Origin: Cryptomeria japonica
Lineage: Eukaryota; Streptophyta; Pinopsida; Cupressales; Cupressaceae
Length of the DNA stretch: 64,000 bases
Assembly: GCF_030272615.1 (NCBI RefSeq)
Contig: NC_081411.1
Location: 185,052,449 to 185,116,448 of the forward strand
Reading direction: 5' to 3'
This document shows, in pieces, positions 22,880-35,218 of this stretch. The translations under genes and the position numbers were made by a program. Numbering within the stretch: position 1 is the first letter of the stretch; the number at the start of each line of letters is the position of its first letter. Under the pieces are notes generated by a model. That model was not told the DNA's origin, did not search any database, and saw only the letters and a program-made list of their open reading frames with translations.

Positions 22880-24020
22880 ATATCTTATATAGATGAGATC
22901 TAGATAGCACTCTGCTGAGATGTCATGAACAAGAAGAATGTGAGAAATTTCTTGATGAATTCTATGTAGGTATTAGTGGCACACACTCAACTAGATTAAC
23001 GTTGGCTAAGAAACATAGTCATTTGGGTTAATATTGGCCTACTATGGAGAGAGATTCATTTACATATTCCAAGAAATGCAAACAATGCTAGATCCATGGG
23101 AATCTCATCCACGCACCAACACAAGAATTGCATCCTATAGAAATTTCATGGAATTCTCCCAATGGGGTTTTGATTTGGTAGGTAAGATAAACCCATTATC
23201 CTCTAATGGACACAAGTTCAATCAAACTTCTATTGAGTATTTCACTAAGTGAATTGAAGCAGTGCCTTTGATGAAAGTGATAGGAAAACAAATATCATAA
23301 TTCATCTTGAATTATATAATCTGTCGCTATGGATTCCCTATGACCATTATCACTGATAATGGACTTGACCATTTAAGAATCAGGATGTGAAGGAACTATG
23401 TGAGCAATTTCATATTCAGTATAGGTTTTCTACTCCATATTATCCATAGGGAAATCGTCAAGCTAAGACATCAAATAAAACACTCTTGAAAATTCTAAAG
23501 AGAGTAGTTAATGAAGATGTTAAAGACTAGCACATTCAGCTAAATAATGCTCTTTGGGCATACCAAACCAGCATTCACACACCAATAGGGGCAACTCCGT
23601 ATTGCTTTGTAAGCCATATTACCAGTAGAAGTAGAGAGACTATCTCTACGAGTGTCCTTGAAAGGTCTTATACCAGAAGAAGAACACCAACACCAAGTCT
23701 CTAGAGTTCAAGAACTTGAACTGATTCAAAAACATCACCAAAATGCTATAGATCATTTGAAAGCATATCAACAGAGAATGACAAGAAGTTATAATCACAG
23801 AGCTAAGCCACACATTTTTTAGATTAGAGATCTAGTTCTAAGGGATAATCTGAGAAATCCGCAAGACCGAGAAAAGAAGGGAAAGTTTGAACCAAACTGG
23901 TTAGGTCCTTTTGTTATAGTAGCAACATATGGGTCAGGAGCATACAAGTTATCCACCCCTGAAGGTGATTGGTTTGATGAGCCCATCAATTCCATCCATC
24001 TCAAGAAGTTCTATGCTTGA
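22880..24020 (+). pseudogene. Integrase of element F, heavily broken
   Basis: Traces of the HHCC zinc region (GISGTHSTRLTLAKKHSHLG, then KKCKQC near 23065-23083) lead into the core (QWGFDLVGKINPLSSNGHKF near 23160-23220; YGFPMTIITDNG near 23320-23360). The C-terminal domain at about 23870-24018 reads GKFEPNWLGPFVIVATYGSG and INSIHLKKFYA, then the pol stop. More than ten stops and frameshifts separate the pieces. Integrase would insert the cDNA into the host chromosome. Confidence 0.82.
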
Positions 24021-26257
24021 GATATAAAGTCCTGAAGAAATTAGTAAAAATGAATATAAAGTCCTGAAGAAAACACTAAAAATCAGAAAAGCAGAAAATC
24101 CCTAAACAAAATAAAACAACGAAAACAGAAGAAAAAAAATCAAATATGGAAAAAATACAATAAATTTAGATAGTGAAAACCTAGTAAACAGATGCTATCT
24201 AAAAGTGGGTTCTTCCATCTATGAGATTTCTTTGCGCATCTATCCATCCTATCCCATCTATCCATCCTATCGCATCTATTGCTTCCAAATATCCTAGCCT
24301 TTCCATTTATCTTTTGTATCCATTGCTCTAGACCATTAGTAGGAAATATGCAACATCCCAACAATTATCTATCTTTGACATACTTAGCGTAGTCACTGTA
24401 TTGAATTTTATCGATCATATCTACATTATATCCCATCATGGTTTGGATTTTGATCAGTTTTTCGTACATCCATAATAAAGTTTGTTTCTGCTGGGGGAAA
24501 AATCCTAATTACTTTTTCTATGGTGATCTTTTAAATCTTTGAAAATCTAAACCATTCAGAAAACTTAGAAATAAACCAAAATACCTACGGTTTTGAAATA
24601 GATAACTAGCAACAAAGCAATGAAGATTAAGGCATTTTGTAGCAACTGAATCATGAAAATCAGAATACAAAGAATAATTCTGCAAGTAATGAAGGATTAT
24701 CAATGATCATTAATCAAGATAATTATATCAGTTAATGACCATGAGAACATGTGAATGACATACAAGAGTCAGTGCTTATATCTTGATTTTATTGCTAATC
24801 ATGTACTATATGCGACTCAAGGATGTCCATGACTAGAGAAGCTATGATGGGGCATGATTATTTTATTTGTTTGTTTTTTGTGGTTTATCTCTTATTAAGG
24901 TATTTACTTATCTAAGGACATGATCAGCAAAAGATCAAGGAGGATGTTCCAAGTCATACATGAAAGGGGATAATCATTGTCTGTTATGCAAGAAATACTC
25001 AGGTTAGATTGATTCATCATATTAAGTTGCTTATATTAATATGCTATATCAAAATCCATGTAACAAATTATCAGGTCAACTTGAATCATTATGTCAAGAT
25101 GCTTGTATTTTCTTACAACATTTTAAAAGCTCAATGATGAAATCAAGCACTGTTATAAGACAACATATGAAGAATGGAAGTATCATTTTACTTAGATAAT
25201 TTTAGATTATCTCATTATCATCTGCATTATAAGTATTTATTATTAGTTTCATTTCATTCCATTCCATTCAAAGATCAATGGTCATAAATAAAGATTGAGT
25301 ATACTTGGACAAATAAAAACAATTTGCATTTGATCATTGTAGGTTATTTCATCTCTAGAATCATATAAGTTATTATTATTCATTTCATTTAATTGTATTC
25401 AATCATTAAATTAGTTTTCATTTCATTAATTGCATTTCATAATCATGTAGTATATCATCATTATTATTTGCACTAGGATCATTATCATTGTAATTTTTTT
25501 TATCCATTAAGGTCATTTAGTTGCATCTTTGCACTTAGATTTATTTATAATTATAAGCATATTCATAATAACATTTTCATTTCATTAATATCATTTCATA
25601 ACCATGTAGTATATCATCATTATTATTTGCACTAGGATTATTATCATTGTAATTATTTTTATCCATTAAGGTCATTTAGTTGCATCTTTGCACTTAGATT
25701 GATTTATCATTATAAGAATATTCATAATAACATCCATTTTCATATATAAGAATCATCCATGTAGTCAATGCATATAGATCATCATCATATAGAGTAAATT
25801 GCATAATAAATCATGAATCATCAACATCATATAGGGTCCATGTTTGCATATCATCTTAAAACAATAAACAGTCCAAGTATACAATGATACCAAAGAAATA
25901 ATCAATAAAATATAATGTCCCATGATACAAATCAATGTCTCATATCAATATGTCAACTAGGACAAAGAGCACCACTCTTTCCAGATGTTGTAGGCCTCAC
26001 TGATCCTCCTGCTCCCCCATGGATGAATCAATACATCTAGATCCTCTTGGAACATGATATCAACAAAATACAAGTTCTTGATCCAATCAATCACTTTGAT
26101 CAATCAATCAGCTATTCTATTCTCTCACTTGATATTTCTATCAATCGCTTTCACCACATATTAGTGATGCTCATTCATCATGAGTTCACGCATATACTCT
26201 ATCTAATCTTGAGTTTATATCATTGATGCTCATCAATCATAAAGTCAATCAAACTCT
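24021..26257 (+). other. 3' non-coding region of element F, first part
   Basis: This 2.2-kb AT-rich region after integrase shows no credible coding. It includes a short CATCTATCCATCCTATC duplication at about 24235-24275 and a 159-bp tandem duplication. Element B is inserted at its end, and the region continues at 34898. Confidence 0.7.
25420..25737. repeat. 159-bp tandem duplication
   Basis: Two adjacent copies (split near 25578/25579) share TATCATCATTATTATTTGCA, TTTATCCATTAAGGTCATTT and GCATCTTTGCACTTAGATT in the same order at a 159-bp offset, with a few point differences. Confidence 0.85.
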
Positions 26258-27796
26258 TGATAGTTCTGATACTTAATATAAGTACAAATCCAATAGCCAA
26301 CAAGTGAGAAGGGCGGGGGGGGTGAACCATACAAACTTAATCATCCATTAAAACATTAGATTCAACCTCGGTAACATATATATCAGTCATATAACCAAAA
26401 ACTATCAAACATGCAAACTCAAAAGGATATAAACAATATAAACCTCATAACACCAGATTTAACGTGGAAACCCAAATAGGGAAAAACCACTGTGAGATTT
26501 CGAACCCACTAAGAAATATACTCTTGTAGAGTATGCTTGGTTAAAAGCAAATCCTATTAAAGATTACAAACACATTGCTAGATGTGACCCGGTTAAGGGA
26601 TTTCCCTTAGATCTGTTAGGATCTTTCACATTGTTAGAAGTGACCTTGTCAAAGGATTTCAAACATTCAATCAGAATGTCACCTTGCTAGAGGATTTACA
26701 TATAAGACTATTAAGTCCACTTGGTTAAGAGATTTTCTATCACTTTCACAAAATAACAGTAATAAAAATCTATCTGCAACTTCACATCTAAAATGCTAAA
26801 GCAGATTCCTATTTGTTCAATACAATCTAGACATAGAACCAATCTTGTCTATCTGTTGGGCATCAATACTTTGTTATTCTAACAGGTCTTCAAGCTTCTG
26901 TGCTCGGTAATCACTGTGTAGCATCCATGTGCATACACTTGCCCGCATCTCTTGTTTATCAACAATTTCCTATTTATAAACAATTTTCTAACCACTTAAT
27001 CTCATTGATCATATTTCCCATGATCAATCATAGCCATCAGATCTTCAATCTTGTCCAGGTTCAATGTATCCTTCGATCTGAAAAGGTTTTACCCCACCTT
27101 GGAACTTGCATTTTCACCTTGGAACTTGTGTAAGGGTATTGTGGTTCAATCTAAGCTGTAGATCTTCCTGCCGATCTTTCTTTACCATAGATTCTTTAAC
27201 AATCTTCATACACGGCTCACCAATCATTTAATTCGCTCCAGCTCATCATCTTCTTTCATTAAATATCACATGTAAACATTTAATGCATTCTATTATAGCT
27301 CGGTTGTAACTCGGTGAATACTAAACTTCAGTCGGTAGACATTCTGCCTTCATTAACTGATAGCGACAACCTTAGGGTTTACCGACTAGGTTCCTTAGGG
27401 TTTAACGACTAGGTTCTTTGCCTGATAACATAGTATAGTATTAACCTTTACATTTTATAACATATGTATGATGATAAAACAATCTAAAACATCATGATCT
27501 CATCATTGTCTGACTCGGTAGTAGTTGCCTATTGAATAACTTATCCCCTTATTCATCATATTCTTTCCTGTATCTTTTACCGACTTCTTTATAATCTTCA
27601 TATCATACTTCTCAAGATATGGCAACATCATATTGAATTAGGAAATCAATTTCTTGACATCAATGACAAAATAATAATATCAAGATAGTAAAACATCTTT
27701 AATAAGTTATGTCCATAATCATCAACAACCTTCTCAATATCCTTATTGAAATGTCAACAATCTTTCATTGTCTATTATAATGTAATATTGCCAACA
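26258..27796 (-). mobile_element. Mosaic LTR of Copia element B (left)
   Basis: This 1,539-bp LTR (TGATAGTTCT...ATTGCCAACA) has ACTCT on both sides (26253-26257 and 27797-27801), as a solo LTR would. Against B's right LTR (33358-34897) its first 780 bp carry roughly 40 differences by eye, but the remainder fewer than ten. The low-divergence stretch continues past the LTR end into the copied flank at 27797-28428. The LTR is therefore a hybrid of the original left LTR and a copy of the right LTR. Confidence 0.88.
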
Positions 27797-28428
27797 ACTC
27801 TATCCTATTAGATCATCAAAGCTTCAAGTTTTTATCATTTACCCTCATTGATCATGAGGTCGATCAAAATCTATCAATCATCAAATCAAGAAAAACATCA
27901 AAGTAAACAAAGAGAAGACATTTTCATCAACCAAAGTTGTAGAAATTTTTATCAATTATCGTGAGATTAATCGTTTATCCAAAATTTCAATAATTTCATG
28001 ATCAATCTCTCGAGGCGCAACACAATCATGATTTTTATCTTCATCAGGCGCATTATTAAGACTTGATTTAATCTTTGAAACAATGTTGTCTCAACATCAT
28101 TACAAAGAGGGGAAAAATGTATACACATAAAATTGGCTATGAGCAATTAAATAAATATTTTATATTTATTTAATAATTATTCTTCTATAAAATAGTTAAT
28201 TTGAAAAGATTAATTTATTTAATTCATTTCATGTCCTTCTATTAATTAATTTAATTGAAATATTTTATTAATTAATTCGTTATATCCTATTTTCTAATTT
28301 CAATTAATTAAATATCTAATATTTAATTATTCCTCTATCTACTATCCTATAGTCTCATTAATTAAATGATTTTTTAATTATTTAATCCATTTTGCAACTC
28401 ACCTATCATTCTCCACATCACTTCTTAT
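27797..28428 (+). repeat. Copied F segment: 3' non-coding, polypurine tract and LTR start
   Basis: These 632 bp equal 34898-35529 base for base in length, with only about four or five substitutions. They contain F's polypurine tract (CAAAGAGGGGAAAAA ending at 28117) and the first 311 bp of F's 3' LTR (28118-28428). The copy stops at CACTTCTTAT and is joined directly to an internal part of B's LTR. Confidence 0.9.
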
Positions 28429-28644
28429 CGACTTCTTTATAATCTTCATATCATACTTCTCAAGATATGGCAACATCATACTGAATTAGGAGATCAATTT
28501 CTTGACATCAATGACAAAATAATAATATCAAGATAGTAAAACATCTTTAATCAATTATGTCCATAATCATCAACAACCTTCTCAATATCCTTATTGAAAT
28601 GTCAACAATCTTTCATTGTCTGTTATAAAGTAATATTTCCAACA
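28429..28644 (-). mobile_element. Remnant of B's original left LTR
   Basis: From CGACTTCTTTATAATC to TTTCCAACA this matches the last 216 bp (plus-strand orientation) of B's right LTR with about seven differences, the same divergence level as the older half of the mosaic LTR. It directly abuts B's polypurine tract, so it is the surviving end of the true 3' LTR of B. Confidence 0.88.
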
Positions 28645-28658
28645 ATCTCCCCCTTTGG
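28645..28658 (-). other. Polypurine tract of element B
   Basis: Minus strand CCAAAGGGGGAGAT immediately precedes the LTR start TGTTGGAAAT. It is the standard form for plant Copia elements. Confidence 0.88.
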
Positions 28659-29107
28659 CATTGATGGCAAAACCAATTGATTTGACCTTTAAAAGATTCG
28701 AATTGCTTTGATTCTGAAATGCTGAAATGCTCTCCCCCATATATTAGACTTCTCTTCTATTTTCAGTCTTTATTTCAAACTGTAGTCTTCTCTCAGTCTT
28801 CTCCCATATATTAGTCTTCTCAGGTCTTCTCCCCCTTTGGTAGGTCTTCTCCCCCTTTGACAACAATGCCAAAAAAAGAACTAAACCATAATTTCTTTCT
28901 GTAAGAAGTTATTTCCTGCTGTTGTGTATCAACTGAGTCTTGGTCAGAGCATTTGTCTTCAATTCCTATTTCCTATAACATTCTCTGTATTATTCTAGTA
29001 TTAATCCAGTACACTTTTAGAAAACATTCTAAAGTGTATAACTCCAGCATCAACTCCCCAAAAGATTTTCAATAGAGTCATCGGATTGATGCTTTCACCG
29101 AACTCGG

Positions 29108-29600
29108 TCAGTGAGTAGAAGATAGGGGTAGGACCCCTAACTTACTTCTGAGATATTCAAAAGTGTCCTTTGGTAGTGGCTTGGTGAAGATATCTACTAT
29201 TTTCTCCTTTGTGCTAACATATTCCAACACCACTTTCTTCTCTTGAGCTTCTTCTCTAAGATAATGATATTTGATAGATATGTGCTTTGTCTTAGAGTGC
29301 ATAACAAGATTCTTTGAAATATTAATGGCACTAGTATTGTCACAGAATATAGTTACTGGCTCGGTAACTTTCTCATTTATACCTTCCAAAAATTTTTTGA
29401 TCCATGCAATGTTGGTTCAATTCAGTGCTGCAGCAACATATTCAGCTTTGGCTATTGACTAAGAAACACATCCTTGTTTCTTGCTAAGCCAACTCACTAG
29501 TCTTTCTCCTAAGAAGAAAGCTCCTCCACTTGTACTTTTCCTATCATCAATGTTGCCTACCCAATCAGCATCAGTATAAACTTTTAAATCAAAATCATTT
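29108..29600 (-). pseudogene. RNase H of Copia element B
   Basis: The 93-codon frame 29389-29108 contains VTIFCDNTSAINISKNLVMH, SKTKHISIKYHYLREEAQEK, and VDIFTKPLPKDTFEYLRSKL, the conserved C-terminal end of plant Copia pol. Upstream (29600-29390) lie decayed pieces of the VDWVGNID-type and SKKQ-type motifs in other frames. A frameshift separates it from RT. Pol ends at 29108 and about 450 bp of 3' non-coding DNA follow to the polypurine tract. Confidence 0.88.
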
Positions 29601-29613
29601 CCTTTCTAATATA

Positions 29614-30694
29614 CTAAGCCATATCTTCAGTGCCTTTTAAGTATCTCAAAATTCTTTTGATTGTCGTCATATGTGTTTCCTTAGGATCTGCAGAAAATCT
29701 TGCAACAATATCTACTGCATGTGCTATATCTGGCCTACTGTGAACAACATATTTCAACTTTCCAATCATAGATCGGTAAAGTGTCTCATCAACAGATGCA
29801 AATTCATCATTCTTTGATAATTTATAGTTGGTAGTCATAGGAGTACTTACTAGTTTTGAATCCTCCATTCCAAATTTCTTCAAGATTTCCTTTATGTACT
29901 TGGATTGGGTAATGAAAATCACATTTTTCATTTGCAGGTATCTGTAAACCTATAAAATACTTTATCTCACTGATTAATGACATCTCAAATTCTTTGCTCA
30001 TTTCATTTCCAAAGTTCTTGCATAAAGAGCCATTTCCACAAAATATAATATCATCAACAAATATGGTTGAGATCAGTATTCCATTTTCATCATTCTTCAT
30101 GTACATGTTGTTGTTCTCACTTGTCCTTATAAAACCAATCTTAATCAAATAAGAGTGCAATCTCTCATACCATGCTCTAGGTGCTTGTTTCAAACCATAT
30201 AAAGCTTTGTTCAATTTACATACCTGATCTTTATTATTGTCTTCAACAAATCCTTCAGGTTGTTCAATGAAAACTTCTTCTTCTAATATTCCATTCATAA
30301 ATGCAGATTTGACATCCATTTGATATACCTTGAAATTCTTGTAAGAAGCATATGCCAACAATGTTCTTACTCCTTCAAGTCTTTCCACAAGTGCAAAAGT
30401 CTCACCATAATCAATTCCTTCTTCTTGGGCATAACCTTTGCAAACTAGTCTTGCTTTATTCTGAATGACCTCACCCTTTTCATTTATCTTGTTTCTAAAG
30501 ATCCACTTTGCACCGATTACATTTTTGTCCTTCGGTCTTGGGACCAGTGTCCATGTGTCATTCTTCTTGATTTGATCAATCTCTTTTTTCATAGCATTTA
30601 TCCAATATTCATTGTTAAATGCCTCTTTTACTATTCTCAGTTCAAATTCAACTATCAAACATGTGTTCTGTCTGAATTTGTTCCCTCTCATCAC
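29614..30694 (-). pseudogene. Reverse transcriptase of Copia element B
   Basis: The 290-codon frame 30694-29822 carries the Copia RT signatures NDTWTLVPRPKDKNVIGAKW, NKARLVCKGYAQEEGIDYGE, YQMDVKSAFMNGILEEEVFI, QPEGFVEDNNKDQVCKLNKA and the active-site box FVDDIIF, in which both Asp residues are intact. A frameshift near 29930 moves the C-terminus (MEDSKLVSTPMTTNYKLSKN, YRSMIGKLKYVVHSRPDIAH) into the 29931-29614 frame. It is the best-preserved enzyme domain of the window but is separated from gag and integrase by a frameshift. Confidence 0.92.
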
Positions 30695-31124
30695 TGGATC
30701 ATCCTTATCTCCTATAATCTGACTTGGTGCATGATTTCTTCTGACATACTTGGCTAATACAAGCTCGGTAGGCTCTGTATGATCTTCTTCATCACTCAGT
30801 AACTGGATATTTTCTTCATTTTCTTCAACAATTTTCTCGGTAGGACATCTCGGTTGTACATAGACAAATCCATCATAGTCTTCTGGTTCTTTGGAATTTC
30901 CTTCATCATTTCTTTTTGCAAATTCATCAAATTTTCACATTTGCACTTTCTACTATTTTGTTAGATGATTTGATCAGACATTTAAATGCTTTGCTTCTAG
31001 AAGAATATCCTATAAATGTTCCTTCTTCACTTTTCTGATCAAACTTGCCATTTCTATCATCTTTATGAGCCTAACATTTACTTCCAAAGATTTTAAAATA
31101 ACTTACATTAGGTTTCTTTCCATA
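30695..31124 (-). pseudogene. Integrase-RT linker of element B
   Basis: The translation shows a decayed Copia linker, with IFGSKC and GYSSRSKAF-like pieces near 31090-30990 in an integrase C-terminal context, then acidic spacer sequence with stops. No separate gene is present. Confidence 0.6.
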
Positions 31125-31805
31125 CTAGATTTCATAAGGTGTCTTCAAAGTACCTTTCTTCAATTGAACTTGGTTCAAGGTGTAAACAACTATGCTTCTT
31201 GCTTCTCTCCAAAATGTTTGTGGAACTTTCTTTTCAATCATCAGTGTTCTAGCACAATCGACAATAGATTTGTTTCTTCTATCAGCTATTCCATTCTGTT
31301 GTGGAGTTCTCGGTGCAGAGACTTGTCTTTTAATACCATGATCATTGCAAAACAAGTTGAACTCATCAGATGTGAACTCTCCTCCTCTGTTTGATCTAAG
31401 ACATTTCAGTTGTCTTCCTGTTTCATTTTCAACTCTAGCCTTGTACCATTTAAACAATTTAAAAGCTTCTGATTTTTCTTTTAAAAATATTACTGACATC
31501 ATCCTTGAATAATCATCCACAAATAATATGAAATACTTATCACCATAATAAATTTGAACTTTCATAGGACCACAAAGATCAGTGTGCACAAGATCTAAAA
31601 TTCCCTTAGAAGTTTAGGACTTACTTGTAAAACTTGATCTTGTCATCTTACCCATCTGGCATCCTTGGCACATAGCATTCTCGGGTTTTTCAAGACTCAG
31701 TAGACCTCTTACTCGATGCTTCTTACTTATTTTGATCATATTATCAAAATTAACATGACAAAACCTTTTATGCCATAACCAGGTATCATCAATCTTTGCA
31801 TACAA
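31125..31805 (-). pseudogene. Pre-integrase and integrase of element B
   Basis: The pre-integrase zinc segment (LWHKRFCHVNFDNMIKISKK ... CQGCQMGKM, 31805-31614) and the integrase core (HTDLCGPMKV ... FVDDYSRMM ... SAPRTPQQNGIADRRN, 31589-31125) lie in the same frame as gag, separated by one stop. Of the catalytic D,D,E triad, the first Asp (HTD) is kept, the second appears as N in LRSNRGGEF, and the Glu is Asp in NGIADR. The integrase should be inactive. Confidence 0.9.
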
Positions 31806-31919
31806 ACACTTATTGTGAGTTGAGTCAAGGTGAAATGTATTACCTTTTGTTTGTGTCCCGGTAGTAGCTAACTTTCCATTCTTGTCATGAACTTTGACAA
31901 TTCCTTTCTAAAATTCTAT

Positions 31920-33293
31920 TCAGTAACCTGTGTTGTTTAGCTGTGCTACACTCAACAAATTGTATTTCAAACCTTCAACCCAATAAACATCATTGCATAT
32001 TGCATTATCAAGAAGTGTTATGGATCCTTTACCTCTTACTGGACATGGTGCATCATTACCAAATCTAACATAGCCTCCATCATAATCTTCTAACATAAAA
32101 AACTTGTGTTTATCTCCTATCATATGATGTGAGCATCCACTATCTATAATCCAAGAATTATTAGTGTTTATGTGAGATATTAGGGCTTTTTCTTCATACC
32201 TTTCTTCATCTGATCCATCCTTGATAGCCACATAAACAACTTCCTCTGTATCAGTCTCATCTGATTTATCATCGTTAGATTCCTCATCAGTTATTAAGCA
32301 TGTCTTTCTATCTCTTCTTCTAAAGTCTCGGTGTCCTCTGTAATGGTTATCTTTCTGTCTGTCATCTTGGTAATCTCTCTTTTCAGTGAAATCTTTGTCA
32401 AGATAGTTAGAAGCCATATGTCCAATCTTATCACAATTGAAACATTTCAAAGGTAGTTTTCCTTTATACTTACCTTTGCCTCTCGGTAACCTTTTGGCCA
32501 ATAGTGCTTCAAACTCTTCTTGCTTTCTGATTTCTTCATACAGTTTGTGTACTTCTTCCATGTTCTTCTGAAATCTTTCACTTTCTCCACTGTGATCTCC
32601 TTCAGAGTACTTATACTTTCTTTCATTGTAATCATTAGATTCATTTAGATGAAAAGAACTAAATGCAAATTCAACTTTATTTACTGATGACCCACTGTTA
32701 TCAAAATTACTTAACTCAAATGCATGTAGCTTACTAATAGTAGCATCCAAGGAAACTGGCATATTGGGTATAGACCTCAATTCATTGATTGCAGAGACTT
32801 AGATTACATAGGTAGGTAGAAGGGTTCTTAATAACTTACTTGTTACATCCTTTTCTTCAATAGTTCCTCCTACTCCTTTGATTTGATTTACAATTTCCTT
32901 TAGTATTGTACTGTACTGGGTTATGTTCTCACCTTCATTCATCCTCATAGATTCAAGTTGTCCTCTTAAACTATCCACTTTTGCTCTTTGAACATGCTCA
33001 TCTCCTCCATATACTGATATGAGCTTAGTCCACATTGCCTTTGCATCAGTACATTCTTCTAGATCATTAAACTTTGAGTCGGTCAATGCAGATGTTATTT
33101 CAATCATTGCTTGAATATGTTCTTGTTTTGCCTTTATCTCTTCCATAGTCAATGGATAGGTGCTCGGTGAAACAAAATCATTCTCTAGATAGTATATAGC
33201 ATATTCTCCAACTCCTGATAGATGTATCTTCATCCTTTTCTACCATGTAGAGAAACTTGACTTGTTCAGCTTCGGTGCATCCCTCTTATACAT
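31920..33293 (-). pseudogene. Gag and protease of element B
   Basis: One frame from a possible ATG at 33293 runs through gag, protease, pre-integrase and integrase with only a handful of stops (near 33240, 32798 and 31919). The gag core is of the Copia UBN2 type (TKLISVYGGDEHVQRAKVDS; ENITQYSTILKEIVNQIKGV). The zinc knuckle CFNCDKIGHMASNY has lost its last Cys to Tyr. A basic linker leads to the protease WIIDSGCSHHMIGDKHKF with an intact DSG. Gag and protease would build and mature the particle. Confidence 0.9.
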
Positions 33294-33343
33294 CTTTGGA
33301 TCTTTAACTCAAGTGCCTTTAAACTTTCCTTTCAGAGTCCAAA

Positions 33344-33355
33344 GCTCTGATACCA
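33344..33355 (-). other. Primer-binding site of element B
   Basis: GCTCTGATACCA on the plus strand is a perfect match to the initiator-Met tRNA site on the minus strand, two bases from the LTR. Confidence 0.93.
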
Positions 33356-33357
33356 AT

Positions 33358-34897
33358 TGATAGTGTCGATACTTAATATAAGTATAGATCCAATAGCCAA
33401 CAAGATGCGAGGGGGGGGGGGGGTGAATCATACAAACTTAATCATCCATAAAAACATCAGATTCAACCTCAGTAACATATATATCAGTCATATAACCAAA
33501 AATTGTCAAACATGCAAACTCAAAAGCATATGAACAATATAAACCTCATAACACTAGATTTAACGTGGAAACCCAAATAGGGAAAAACCACTATGGGATT
33601 TTAGACCCACTAAGAAATATACTCTTCTAGAGTATGCTCAGTTAAAAGCAAATCCTGTTAAAGATTATAAACACATTGCTAGATGTGACCCGGTTAAGGG
33701 ATTTCCCTCAGATCTGTTAGGATCTTTCACTTTGTTAGAAGTGACCTTGTCAAAGAATTTCAAACACTCAACCAGAATGTCACCTTGCTAGAGGATTTAC
33801 ATATAAGACTGTTAAGTCCACTCGGTTAAGAGATTTTTTGTCACTTTCACAAAATAATAGTAATAAAAATCTATCTGCAACTTCACATCTAAAATGCTAA
33901 AGCAGATTCCTATTTGTTCAATACAATCTAGACATAGAACTAATCTTGTCTATCTGTTGGGCATCAATACTCTATTATTCTAATAGGTCTTCAAGCTTTT
34001 GTGCTCGGTAATCACTATTTAGCATCCCTATGCATACACTTGCCCGCATCTCTTGTTTATCAATAGTTTCCTATTTATAAACAATCTTCTAACCACTTAA
34101 TCTCATTGATAACATTTCCCATGATCAATCATAGCCATAAGATCTTCAATCTTGTCCAGGTTCAATGTATCCTTCGATCTGAAAAGGTTTTACCCCACCT
34201 TGGAACTTGCATTTTCACCTTGGAACTTGTGTAAGGGTATTGTGGTTCAATCTAAGCTGTAGATCTTCCTGCCGATCTTTCTTTACCATAGATTCTTTAA
34301 CAATCTTCATACACGGCTCACCAATCATTTAATTCGCTCCAGCTCATCATCTTCTTTCATTAAATATCACATGTAAACATTTAATGCATTCTGTTATAGC
34401 TCGGTTGTAACTCGGTGAATACTAAACTTCAGTCGGTAGACATTCTGCCTTCATTAACTGATAGCGACAACCTTAGGGTTTACCGACTAGGTTCCTTAGG
34501 GTTTAACGACTAGGTTCTTTGCCTGATAACATAGTATAGTATTAACCTTTACATTTTACAACATATGTATGATGTTAAAACAATCTAAAACATCATGATC
34601 TCATCATTGTCTGACTCGGTAGTAGTTGCCTATTGAATAACTTATCCCCTTATTCATCATATTCTTTCCTGTGTCTTTTACCGACTTCTTTATAATCTTC
34701 ATATCATACTTCTCAAGATATGGCAACATCATACTAAATTAGGAAATCAATTTCTTGACATCAATGACAAAATAATAATATCAAGATAGTAAAACATCTT
34801 TAATAAGTTATGTCCATAATCATCAACAACCTTCTCAATATCCTTATTGAAATGTCAACAATCTTTCATTGTCTGTTATAATGTAATATTGCCAACA
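33358..34897 (-). mobile_element. Right (5') LTR of Copia element B
   Basis: TGATAGTGTC...GCCAACA, 1,540 bp, is followed by ACTCT (34898-34902), which equals the target copy at 26253-26257. It carries a run of 14 G near 33408 next to GTGAATCA, the antisense of the C-rich LTR-end motif, but here the flanking stem is poor. It served as the template for the copied segment at about 27040-28428. Confidence 0.92.
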
Positions 34898-35218
34898 ACT
34901 CTATCCTATTAGATCATCAAAGCTTCAAGTTTTTATCATTTACCCTCATTGATCATGAGGTCGATCAAAATCTATCAATCATCAAATCAAGAAAAACATC
35001 AAAGTAAACAAAGAGAAGACATTTTCATCAACCAAAGTTGTAGAAATTTTTATCAATTATCGTGAGATTAATCGTTTATCCAAAATTTCAATAATTTCAT
35101 GATCAATCTCTCGAGGGGCAACACAATCATGATTTTTATCTTCATCAGGCGCATTATTAAGACTTGATTTAATCTTTGAAACAATGTTGTCTCAACATCA
35201 TTACAAAGAGGGGAAAAA
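34898..35218 (+). other. End of F's 3' non-coding region and its polypurine tract
   Basis: Contiguous with 26257 before B inserted. It ends with the polypurine tract AAAGAGGGGAAAAA (35205-35218), abutting the 3' LTR. Confidence 0.85.

Noticed and set aside
26258-27801. Left B LTR as an independent solo LTR with its own ACTCT duplication
   Set aside because: The flank after it is a near-identical copy of the flank after B's right LTR, and an LTR remnant still abuts B's interior; the second ACTCT was copied with the flank.
33400-33425. Long G run as a structural (G-quadruplex) element
   Set aside because: It is the reverse complement of the C-rich LTR-end motif; such homopolymers are also prone to assembly error, so its length should not be over-read.
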